Below, one piece after another: positions 1-5,771 of a stretch of DNA of 6,937 bases. Below the pieces are notes generated by a model. That model saw nothing but the letters and a program-made list of their open reading frames with translations, was not told the origin of the DNA and ran no database searches. The stretch is from an uncultured Alphaproteobacteria bacterium. GTDB taxonomy: Bacteria; Pseudomonadota; Alphaproteobacteria; Rs-D84. Each line of letters starts with the position of its first letter. Position 1 is the first letter of the stretch. The position numbers and the translations under genes are program-made. The stretch is taken from NCBI GenBank assembly GCA_946185785.1, contig CAMHKP010000022.1, forward strand, positions 1-6,937. The letters run 5' to 3'.

Positions 1-1946
1 GTTCTGATGCGGTGACATTTTTAAGCAAATTGGGTTCGTCATATACACCGATAACTGTGTTCGCGACTGGCGCAACAGAAATAAGCGCAGATGAATATGC
101 TGCACGTGGTGGCGAAACGTACAAAGCAACATTTGAAAATGCTGTACCATTGATTTATCCAAACAGCGAACATTTATTTATGTCAGTCGTTGGTGTCGTT
201 TTGGATGGTGATGGAACAAAAGGTCAGGGGAATATTTCTGGATATTCACCAGCAGAAAAATATCAAATTACACAATGGCAGAATACCAATGGTACTCCGT
301 CTGATGACAGCGATGATACATATTATCGTGGTCGTGTGTGTGGTGTTGCAGGTACCGGGACAGCCAGTGTTGATCCATGGTGTTTTGCGTCCGCTGGTGT
401 GACAGATGAATTGGCGGTGGCGTCGGCGGCCGGTGCAATGGGTGTGTTGCAATCTGCGTTTTCATATATGACTGCACGTCAATTATATACCTTGATGGCG
501 TTGACTGCGGATGGGGCAAATTTGAGCTATAATGATTCTGGTGCGATTTATACAGATGCAAGTCTAACAGCATATTTGCAATCTATGTACTCTTTACCAG
601 CCGACTATCAGGCGCGTGTTGATGATGGTGAAAGCTATCTGCGTGTATTCAAGGAAGTATTTGGTTATGGTATGATAAATCTTGAACGTGCAACAACCCC
701 ATCTAAGAATATTTATTATTATGCAGGTTCAGCAAATGATCCGGATATTGTTTCTACTTCGGGTAATGCTTATTGGCGGGCGGCATCTAATACGGCGGTA
801 CATTCGTCATCTGCGTTGTCAATACGTGCGGCAACAATTACAACATCGGCATATGATGTGTTGGAAAGTGTTGATGGTTCAATGTCATTACCGCGTATTT
901 GGCAAAATTCATTTGCGCTGGGGAATACTAATCGTCATGCATTATACATGAGGGATGTGTTGGGTGAATTAAAAACACGTCGTGATGATGCACAAGATAC
1001 CAAGATTGGCAATATGTCTTTCCATATGGCGCGTTCAAATCGTGCGTATAATGATAATATGAATGGGCTTGATGAATTGCGTCTGGCATTTAATTCGGGT
1101 GCATTCCGTATAAGTGCTGATTATCAGCATTATTTGACAGATGGTGAATCGCGATTCTCGGGGTTATCTAATCCAATTTTGGGATTGGCATCAAACGCGG
1201 TGACGACAAATTTTGAATATGGTATGGGCAATTGGACATTTGGCGCGCGCGCATTTTCTGGGGCGATTACGAACGAAGGATTGCTTGAAAATGATCCAAC
1301 ATTGTCGGCACAGTTTACACCGGCAACGATTGGTACGTTGAATGGTGCGGGGTCAAGTATTGCATGGCATAATGATAAATTTAGTGTTGGAACATCGTTT
1401 GGTTTTGTGCATGAAGATAATACAATACTGGGGGCTGAAATTAGTGGGCTTCTTGGTTTGGGTGCTGGAAATACGCAATATGTTGATGCAGAAATGCGTT
1501 ATGCGCCATTTGAAAATGTTTCATTAAAACTGCGTGGAACATATGCGCGTACAAATACAACAGCGGACGGTTTGTTTGTTGCAGATGTTTCGACAATTGA
1601 ATCAAATGCATTTGCGTTCGGTGCAGACATTGGTAATTTTAGTTTTGCAATTGCGCGGCCATTGGCGGCATATCGTGGCGGAATGAAATATAGTTATGCA
1701 AACTATGCGATTGCTGAAAATGCAGATGGCACATATGGCATAGAAATTGCTGATGCAGGAATAGACACTTTGAAATTCGGTTCAAATAAACGCGAATTAC
1801 GTTTGTCTGGGGAATATCGTCACAATTTTGGTGAATTTACCGATGGGGCATTTGGGTTTATTTATCGTGTGAATCCAAATAACACTGACGAATTTGGCAA
1901 TGAATCTATATTTATGCTTAAAATGACACACCGCATTGGAATATAG
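1..1946 (+). CDS. S8 (subtilisin-like) autotransporter, 3' portion; active-site serine apparently missing
   Basis: Partial gene: the frame is open from the window edge, so the true start lies upstream (the GTG at 12 is internal). Residues below count from that GTG. The first 230 residues resemble the end of a subtilisin-type passenger: a Cys pair (C110, C124) in a CGVA...WCF context, an alanine-rich helix ASAAGAMGVL, then YMTARQLYTLMALTADG, and the usual closing motif FGYGMINLERAT (217-228). The catalytic GTSxAAP motif should sit just before AAGAMG, but the sequence there is GVTDELAVAS with no GTS. Residues from about 330 to 644 alternate polar and hydrophobic/aromatic residues as in a 12-14-strand outer-membrane barrel, ending MLKMTHRIGI rather than in the usual aromatic residue. 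By family, such proteins are exported by Sec and the barrel inserts in the outer membrane with the passenger at the surface. Assignment to an S8 autotransporter is likely; loss of activity is inferred. Confidence 0.72.
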   Translation, partial: SDAVTFLSKLGSSYTPITVFATGATEISADEYAARGGETYKATFENAVPLIYPNSEHLFMSVVGVVLDGDGTKGQGNISGYSPAEKYQITQWQNTNGTPSDDSDDTYYRGRVCGVAGTGTASVDPWCFASAGVTDELAVASAAGAMGVLQSAFSYMTARQLYTLMALTADGANLSYNDSGAIYTDASLTAYLQSMYSLPADYQARVDDGESYLRVFKEVFGYGMINLERATTPSKNIYYYAGSANDPDIVSTSGNAYWRAASNTAVHSSSALSIRAATITTSAYDVLESVDGSMSLPRIWQNSFALGNTNRHALYMRDVLGELKTRRDDAQDTKIGNMSFHMARSNRAYNDNMNGLDELRLAFNSGAFRISADYQHYLTDGESRFSGLSNPILGLASNAVTTNFEYGMGNWTFGARAFSGAITNEGLLENDPTLSAQFTPATIGTLNGAGSSIAWHNDKFSVGTSFGFVHEDNTILGAEISGLLGLGAGNTQYVDAEMRYAPFENVSLKLRGTYARTNTTADGLFVADVSTIESNAFAFGADIGNFSFAIARPLAAYRGGMKYSYANYAIAENADGTYGIEIADAGIDTLKFGSNKRELRLSGEYRHNFGEFTDGAFGFIYRVNPNNTDEFGNESIFMLKMTHRIGI

Positions 1947-1952
1947 TGTGTG

Positions 1953-1961
1953 TGGTATAAT
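1953..1961 (+). promoter_or_regulatory. possible extended -10 element (TGGTATAAT)
   Basis: A perfect TATAAT at 1956-1961 is preceded by TGG, giving an extended -10. No good -35 lies 16-18 bases upstream. It begins just after the autotransporter stop and could be a second, upstream promoter for the small gene at 2023. Weak support without a -35. Confidence 0.3.
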
Positions 1962-1964
1962 GGC

Positions 1965-1992
1965 TTGACAAAAATTATATTTTGTTTATATT
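1965..1992 (+). promoter_or_regulatory. sigma70-type promoter of the orphan gene at 2023
   Basis: A consensus -35 TTGACA (1965-1970) is followed, after 16 bases, by TATATT (1987-1992). Predicted transcription start is near 1999, giving a leader of about 24 bases that carries a GGGG ribosome-binding element at 2012-2015, seven bases before the ATG. This is the best-matching protein-gene promoter in the window and suggests that the small gene is expressed independently of the autotransporter. Confidence 0.65.
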
Positions 1993-2022
1993 TCATATGT
2001 GTAGAACATATGGGGTGTTGTT

Positions 2023-2430
2023 ATGAAAATACTTGAACATATTGAGAATATTTTTAGCCCATCTGGGAAATTACCAGAAGGTTTTGTTCGTAATCCAGAT
2101 TTTGATGCAATGTATTTGGTTGAATCATTTGGATATGTTCCAGAAGTTATACACGCCAGTGATGGTGCGACATATGTTTATTTTGATAATGTTAACCCAT
2201 TGTTAATGTCATTGTTGCGCAGAATGGGGTTCCGTCCACATTTACACAAAAGCCATAAATATACTCCACACAAATTCATATATCGTTCTTTGGTCAATAA
2301 AAACACACCCCGAGAAACGTTATCAGTGGTTAACAGTTTAATAAAAATGTCCACAGATGGTTATAAGGTGGACACAATATCGCCTGAATACATTCGATAT
2401 GTGGCAAATTATAATTTGAAGACAAGATAA
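2023..2430 (+). CDS. hypothetical protein, 135 aa, no family recognised
   Basis: I do not recognise this protein. It begins at an ATG seven bases after a GGGG Shine-Dalgarno element, behind a near-consensus promoter, and ends seven bases before a hairpin terminator, so it looks like a complete monocistronic gene. The product is probably cytoplasmic: no signal peptide and no membrane segment. It mixes short aromatic-rich stretches (FDAMYLVESFGYVPEV near 27-42, ATYVYFDNVNPLLMSLLRRMGFRP near 49-72) with a basic, His/Lys/Tyr-rich middle (HLHKSHKYTPHKFIYR, 73-88) and a probably helical C-terminal part (TPRETLSVVNSLIKM, 95-109). The basic middle could bind nucleic acid or be structural; nothing shows which. 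Codon use matches the neighbours, with no sign of recent transfer. That it is a real gene is well supported; its function is unknown. Confidence 0.8.
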   Translation: MKILEHIENIFSPSGKLPEGFVRNPDFDAMYLVESFGYVPEVIHASDGATYVYFDNVNPLLMSLLRRMGFRPHLHKSHKYTPHKFIYRSLVNKNTPRETLSVVNSLIKMSTDGYKVDTISPEYIRYVANYNLKTR

Positions 2431-2435
2431 AAAAT

Positions 2436-2459
2436 AACCGCCCGAATGGGCGGTTTTTT
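2436..2459. terminator. bidirectional intrinsic terminator between convergent genes
   Basis: A six-pair GC stem, CCGCCC (2438-2443) with GGGCGG (2448-2453) around a GAAT loop, is extended by two A-T pairs and followed by TTTTTT on the plus strand. On the minus strand the same hairpin is followed by a T-rich run (complement of AAAAAATAA at 2429-2437). It lies between two convergent stop codons (2430 and 2461) and can end transcription of both genes. Confidence 0.9.
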
Positions 2460-2460
2460 A

Positions 2461-3699
2461 TTATGACAATTTATGAATTACCAAACCACTGCGCAACTTT
2501 GGTTCAAACCAAGTTGTTTTTGGCGGCATGATGTTGCCAGTATCAGCGATGTCGATAATCTGTTGCATTGTGACCGGAAACAGGGCAAATGCCGCGACCA
2601 TTTCACCGGAATCAACGCGCTTTTGTAATTCGCCCAGTCCACGTATTCCACCAACAAAGTCGATACGTTTGCTGGTACGCAAATCGCCCAAGTTTAATAT
2701 TTTATCAAATACTAAATTAGACAAAACCGTCACATCCAAAACACCGATTGGATCGTTGTCGTTATATGTTCCTGGTTTCGCGGTCAACGAATACCATTTA
2801 CCGCCAAGGTACATTCCAAAGTTGTGTAATTTGTTTGGTTTGTAAATGTCGGTCCCCATTTCTACAACTTCAAATGATTCATTTAATTTTGCCAAGAATT
2901 CTTCATTTGTTAAACCGTTCAAATCACGCACAACGCGGTTATAGTCAATAACATGTAATTGGCTTGATGGGAAAATCACCGCCAAGAAATAATTGTATTC
3001 TTCGTTGCCGGTGTGATTTGGATTTTGTTCGCGTTTTTCTGCACCAACACGTGCAGCAGCGGCGGTACGATGGTGGCCATCTGCGACATACATAGCTGGG
3101 ATATTTTTGAATATTTCGGTTATGCGTGCATTGATTGCATCATCACGAATTGCCCAGAAAGTATGACCGAAACCGTCTGGTGCAACGAAGTCGTATTCTG
3201 GGGCGTTGTTCGCAACATAGTCCGCAACAATTTTATTCATTTCATCTACATCTGGATATGCAAAGAACACTGGTTCAATATTCGCGTTTTGAATACGAAC
3301 ATGAATCATACGATCGTCTTCTTTGTCTTTACGTGTTAATTCGTGTTTTTTGATTTTACCAGACATATAGTCATCAACATTTGCAGCGGCAACCAGACCA
3401 TATTGTGTACGACCATTCATGGTTTGCGCATAGATATAGTACATTTCGTGGTCGTCTTGAACCAACCATCCGTTATCTTGCCATTTCTTGAAGTTTTCAA
3501 CAGCTTTGTCATAAGTCTTTTGTTCGTGTTCATCGGCAATTGGGTCAAAATCAATTTCTGGTTTGATGATGTGCAGTAATGATTTTTCACCGGCCTCGGC
3601 TTTGGCTTCGGCTGAATTCAAAACGTCATACGGACGCGATGCAACCTCGGCTGCCAGTTCACGCGGTGGACGAACGCCTGCAAATGGTTTTATTTTCAT
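2461..3699 (-). CDS. DUF1015-family protein (PF06245 type) with DGHHR motif
   Basis: A 412-residue soluble protein that matches the DUF1015 family from end to end: early SRPYDVLN (21-28), HELTRKDKEDDR (119-130), the hallmark ADGHHR (206-211), and the C-terminal MPPKTTWFEPKLRSGLV (391-407). The length is typical of the family and no signal peptide is present. The biochemical role of the family is not settled to my knowledge. The DGHHR signature resembles that of ParB/sulfiredoxin-fold proteins such as the SerK/SbnI serine kinases, and I recall DUF1015 genes beside serA in other bacteria, so a link to serine metabolism is a reasonable but unproved idea. No serine-pathway gene is visible here. 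The start is chosen at the ATG preceded by AGGAG (complement at 3708-3712). The gene lies 61 bases downstream of the hydrolase gene on the same strand and ends at the shared terminator. Confidence 0.9.
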   Translation of the reverse strand: MKIKPFAGVRPPRELAAEVASRPYDVLNSAEAKAEAGEKSLLHIIKPEIDFDPIADEHEQKTYDKAVENFKKWQDNGWLVQDDHEMYYIYAQTMNGRTQYGLVAAANVDDYMSGKIKKHELTRKDKEDDRMIHVRIQNANIEPVFFAYPDVDEMNKIVADYVANNAPEYDFVAPDGFGHTFWAIRDDAINARITEIFKNIPAMYVADGHHRTAAAARVGAEKREQNPNHTGNEEYNYFLAVIFPSSQLHVIDYNRVVRDLNGLTNEEFLAKLNESFEVVEMGTDIYKPNKLHNFGMYLGGKWYSLTAKPGTYNDNDPIGVLDVTVLSNLVFDKILNLGDLRTSKRIDFVGGIRGLGELQKRVDSGEMVAAFALFPVTMQQIIDIADTGNIMPPKTTWFEPKLRSGLVIHKLS

Positions 3700-3727
3700 G
3701 TAATAATCTCCTTTTTTGTTCTTGGGG

Positions 3728-3755
3728 ATTATTACACGAAAAAACGAAAGGTAAA
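3728..3755 (-). promoter_or_regulatory. candidate promoter for the DUF1015 gene
   Basis: On the minus strand TTTACC (3750-3755) and AATAAT (3728-3733) are separated by 16 bases, a fair sigma70-type match (4/6 and 5/6). Transcription would start near 3721, leaving a short leader with the AGGAG site. No convincing terminator hairpin lies between the hydrolase stop and this point, so read-through from the hydrolase gene is also possible. Confidence 0.4.
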
Positions 3756-3760
3756 TAAAA

Positions 3761-4840
3761 TTATTTAACTTTTATTGGAATAATTGTCTGGACTTTGACC
3801 GTATCCAGTGGCGCATATTGGAATTGCACGTTGGCAAAGTCTATTTCTTTCATATCAATGGAACGAATCGTGCGATTGTACATTGTATGATAGTAAATAA
3901 TTTTGTTGCCCAGGTCTGTCGCAATTGTCCACTGGGTCGCAGACGGCATATTGTTTGTTGCACGCCCAGAATCAAATTCGACCCCCAGTGGTACATCAAG
4001 ATTGTTCAAGATATGAAATGCCTTCATTGCGGATTCGTACCCAGTTTTTTGTGGAATTGAATAATTACTTAATAATGCCGCGCGAACAAATCGTGATGGT
4101 GGTGTAAAGTCCCCAGGCAATCCCAACATACCACTGTCAGAACCAAATGAGTGCAGGGTAAGATTGCCAACTTTCTTGGGATCCAATGTTCCCGGATGCA
4201 GATTTATGTAATTATTCAGGTTCGTTATATGCCATGGATATCCTGGCGAATTTGAAATTGCGCCAACGGTACTTTCATAAAAATGTGCGTTGCCATCAAT
4301 AAATTCCAGAATAACTTGACGGCCAGTGGCATCGGTTATACGCCAGTGGACTGTGGATGCTGATGGGTCGATGTTTGTGACAGTAATATATTGAATTGCA
4401 TCTTGGATTTGTTCGATTGTTGAAAATCGCGATAGCATCCATGCAACCAGTTCAAAGTCGGCAATGCTGTTTTCGCGACGGTTAGCATCGTATTTTGGAT
4501 ATTCGCCATAGTCTGGAAAATAAAACAGACCAGCCGACAATCCAGCTTCGTTTGTGCCGTCAATCACAAAGTCAGGCGTTTGAACCGCAATGCCGACATA
4601 TCCATAAACGGATGTGAATTCATGGCCGTTCATTTTACCGTCCGGGGTTAATGATTTTTGCGTGTGTCCGCGTGGCGCAATTACATACATGTTGTTCATT
4701 TCATCGCCATGCCAATCAACAGTGCGCGCAACGACCAATGAATTATCACGTGCGCGAAGTGTTATGCCAGTGCATGCGTGTCCATAATTTATAATTCCCA
4801 AAATGCCAACGATTGTTGTTGCAAAAAGTTTTATGTTCAT
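3761..4840 (-). CDS. secreted choloylglycine hydrolase/penicillin V acylase-family Ntn hydrolase
   Basis: A 359-residue member of the linear-amide C-N hydrolase family (bile salt hydrolases, penicillin V acylases, related acyl-homoserine-lactone acylases). Residues 1-22 form a Sec signal peptide (MNIK, then LFATTIVGILGII, ending GHA). Cleavage at A22 exposes C23 as the N-terminal nucleophile in CTGI. This is not a lipobox, as -3 is Gly. Active-site residues line up with the known enzymes: R39 and D42 (ARTVDW), N197 (SNSP) and R250 (PGDFTPPSRF). At the position that is Asn82 in clostridial bile salt hydrolase this protein has Tyr (Y107, AGLFYFP), as in Bacillus penicillin V acylase, so it may be acylase-like, but the substrate cannot be fixed from sequence. 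It is probably periplasmic. The start follows a GGGGG Shine-Dalgarno (complement 4847-4851). It is divergent from the DUF5662-like gene. Confidence 0.9.
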   Translation of the reverse strand: MNIKLFATTIVGILGIINYGHACTGITLRARDNSLVVARTVDWHGDEMNNMYVIAPRGHTQKSLTPDGKMNGHEFTSVYGYVGIAVQTPDFVIDGTNEAGLSAGLFYFPDYGEYPKYDANRRENSIADFELVAWMLSRFSTIEQIQDAIQYITVTNIDPSASTVHWRITDATGRQVILEFIDGNAHFYESTVGAISNSPGYPWHITNLNNYINLHPGTLDPKKVGNLTLHSFGSDSGMLGLPGDFTPPSRFVRAALLSNYSIPQKTGYESAMKAFHILNNLDVPLGVEFDSGRATNNMPSATQWTIATDLGNKIIYYHTMYNRTIRSIDMKEIDFANVQFQYAPLDTVKVQTIIPIKVK

Positions 4841-4865
4841 ATTTTTCCCCCGTCTTTATGTTTTT

Positions 4866-4894
4866 ATTATGGCGCACCCACGCCACAATGTGCC
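4866..4894 (-). promoter_or_regulatory. weak candidate promoter for the hydrolase gene
   Basis: On the minus strand CATAAT (4866-4871; 5/6 to the -10 consensus) lies 17 bases after GGCACA (4889-4894), a poor -35. The poor -35 could mean that an activator is needed. The flanking segment holds a short dyad, CACA-A-TGTG (4884-4892), overlapping the -35, which might be an operator. Low confidence. Confidence 0.3.
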
Positions 4895-4942
4895 ACAGGA
4901 AGCTTTTCAAAAGGGGGTGTTTCTTTTCCCATGATTTTGTGA

Positions 4943-4948
4943 TAAAAT
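4943..4948 (+). promoter_or_regulatory. possible -10 element of the DUF5662-like gene
   Basis: TAAAAT lies only eight bases before the ATG at 4957, with a weak TTCTTT 16 bases upstream (4921-4926). If used, transcription would begin at or next to the start codon and the message would be nearly leaderless, which fits the absence of any Shine-Dalgarno sequence before this ATG. Confidence 0.3.
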
Positions 4949-4956
4949 ACAAAACT

Positions 4957-5493
4957 ATGAACATATCAATCGATACAATTTATAAATTTCATAGCGTGCG
5001 TACAGCATGTCATATTGCGACAGTGAATTACTTTGCAGAACTGCTGGGCTATCATTTCCCTGAACATGACGGTGATAAAAGCACGGAGCCAATGCGGACG
5101 GGATATGCATACACAAACTATGCCAAATATCATCCAGAGTATAATTTGCCAGAAAATTATACAGAATTATTCCACATCGCGCATAAAACGCATCATGAAC
5201 ATGCAACACATCATGTCCAATTTTATGGGGGCGATGTTTCAAAAATTCCAGATGTTCACGTAATTGAAATGGTATGCGATTGGTGTGCTGCTAATTTTGA
5301 ACAGGTTTATATCGTGCATAACATTGAATATAATACGGTGGACGAATGGTTTAATGCAAAGATGGAAAATTTGAACTGGACCGATGCCCAGATGGATATA
5401 ATACATAGTGCGCTGGACACGATTGCACGAAATCGCGATAACCAAAAAATAATAAAAATATGGGCGCCAGTATTAGAAATTGCCGAATTATGA
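4957..5493 (+). CDS. DUF5662-like protein, His-rich, possible metal-dependent hydrolase
   Basis: A 178-residue soluble protein. The frame stays open upstream to 4813, but that stretch overlaps the divergent hydrolase gene and its leader and is not protein-like, so the ATG at 4957 (MNISID) is preferred although no Shine-Dalgarno precedes it; a GTG at 4939 is the alternative. Visible motifs: an N-terminal helix with H12 and H19, HDGDKSTE (37-44), a histidine cluster HxxxHKTHHEHATHH (73, 76, 79-80, 82, 85-86) and EMVCDWCAANFEQ (104-116). This order (HD.xK..E, then H..HH, then EM..DW) matches what I know of DUF5662 proteins and recalls HD-type metal-binding folds. A metal-dependent phosphohydrolase activity is inferred, not shown. 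The gene stands alone between the divergent hydrolase and the tRNA gene. Confidence 0.75.
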   Translation: MNISIDTIYKFHSVRTACHIATVNYFAELLGYHFPEHDGDKSTEPMRTGYAYTNYAKYHPEYNLPENYTELFHIAHKTHHEHATHHVQFYGGDVSKIPDVHVIEMVCDWCAANFEQVYIVHNIEYNTVDEWFNAKMENLNWTDAQMDIIHSALDTIARNRDNQKIIKIWAPVLEIAEL

Positions 5494-5499
5494 TTTTAT

Positions 5500-5528
5500 T
5501 TGCAAAATAAAAAAAGTACATATATAAT
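5500..5528 (+). promoter_or_regulatory. tRNA-Gln promoter
   Basis: TTGCAA (5500-5505) and a perfect TATAAT (5523-5528) are spaced by 17 bases. Start of transcription would be near 5535, inside a C/G-rich discriminator (CCGCACGCC from 5531), a feature typical of stable-RNA promoters subject to stringent control. The 5' leader before the mature tRNA would be only about seven bases. Confidence 0.75.
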
Positions 5529-5541
5529 AACCGCACGCCAT

Positions 5542-5615
5542 TGGGGCATAGTTTAATGGTAGAACATCGGACTCTGACTCCGCTAGTGTTGGTTCGAATC
5601 CAGCTGCCCCAACCA
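5542..5615 (+). tRNA. tRNA-Gln, anticodon CTG
   Basis: A 74-base tRNA with encoded CCA. The acceptor TGGGGCA pairs with TGCCCCA (5605-5611). The D arm is GTTT/GAAC with an AATGGTA loop. The anticodon loop is CTCTGAC with CTG at 5574-5576, reading CAG. A four-base variable loop precedes the T arm GTTGG/CCAGC with loop TTCGAAT. U1-A72, typical of tRNA-Gln, is present. Two oddities: the outermost anticodon-stem pair is a T-C mismatch (5567 with 5583), and the discriminator is A (5612) where E. coli tRNA-Gln has G. It has its own promoter and terminator. Confidence 0.95.
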
Positions 5616-5616
5616 A

Positions 5617-5657
5617 GATAAAATTAAAATGTCCCAACGGGGCATTTTTATTTTATC
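5617..5657. terminator. long, nearly perfect terminator hairpin after tRNA-Gln
   Basis: GATAAAAT-T-AAAATGTCCC (5617-5635) pairs with GGGGCATTTT-T-ATTTTATC (5639-5657) around an AAC loop: 18 pairs, one of them G-T, broken by a single T-T mismatch. The GC core followed by TTTTTATTTTAT gives a plus-strand intrinsic terminator. The AT-rich arms make it symmetric, so it could also stop minus-strand transcription. Confidence 0.85.
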
Positions 5658-5683
5658 CAAGGGGCAGCAGGATCGGTCAGAGT
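5650..5683 (-). repeat. degenerate inverted copy of the tRNA-Gln 3' half
   Basis: Read on the minus strand, this stretch gives ACTCTGAC (complement 5676-5683), then ATCCTGCTGCCCC (complement 5661-5673), then GATAAAAT (complement 5650-5657). The same blocks occur in the same order in the tRNA and its trailer: ACTCTGAC at 5571-5578 (anticodon loop), ATCCAGCTGCCCC at 5598-5610 (T arm and acceptor, 12/13 identical) and GATAAAAT at 5617-5624. About 17 bases of variable loop and T arm are missing, so it is not a functional tRNA. It lies beyond the terminator and should not be in the tRNA transcript. Confidence 0.6.
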
Positions 5684-5694
5684 GCCAACGGCAC
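5682..5694. repeat. small GTGCC-AAC-GGCAC hairpin
   Basis: A five-pair perfect inverted repeat with an AAC loop. It shares the heptamer CCAACGG with the tRNA terminator loop region (5634-5640). No T run follows, so it is not an intrinsic terminator by itself; it could be a remnant of a second terminator-like element or chance. Confidence 0.3.
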
Positions 5695-5714
5695 GCATGA
5701 TGAATAATATTAAC

Positions 5715-5743
5715 TTGCCTTGTGCTGATTTTTCTTTTACGAT
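5715..5743 (+). promoter_or_regulatory. candidate promoter for the glycosyltransferase gene
   Basis: TTGCCT (5715-5720) and TACGAT (5738-5743), each 4/6 to consensus, are spaced by 17 bases. The leader would be about 20 bases long and contains GGGG at 5761-5764, seven bases before the ATG, the same ribosome-binding arrangement (GGGG then TTGTTG) as at the gene starting at 2023. Confidence 0.45.
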
Positions 5744-5771
5744 AAAAATGTAGAGAAAAAGGGGTTGTTGC

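Noticed and set aside
268..573. Minus-strand ORF of 101 codons inside the autotransporter
   Set aside because: His- and Thr-rich shadow of the plus-strand coding frame with no ribosome-binding site or promoter.
1926..1953. ACACAC...GTGTGT inverted repeat around the autotransporter stop codon as a terminator
   Set aside because: The stem is only six alternating pairs with a loop of about 14 bases and no T run follows; likely simple-sequence chance.
4875..4905. Possible sigma54 promoter (TGGCAC on the minus strand) before the hydrolase gene
   Set aside because: The -24-like TGGCAC is present, but the GC at the required -12 spacing is not; the half-match is not enough.
4813..4956. Upstream extension of the DUF5662-like reading frame by 48 codons
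   Set aside because: It overlaps the first codons and leader of the divergent hydrolase gene, has no ribosome-binding site, and the translated stretch looks like random sequence; the family-like part begins after the ATG at 4957.
5542..5700. Phage or island attachment site at the tRNA 3' end
   Set aside because: Integration at a tRNA leaves a direct repeat of the tRNA end; the copy here is inverted and degenerate, and no integrase gene is nearby.
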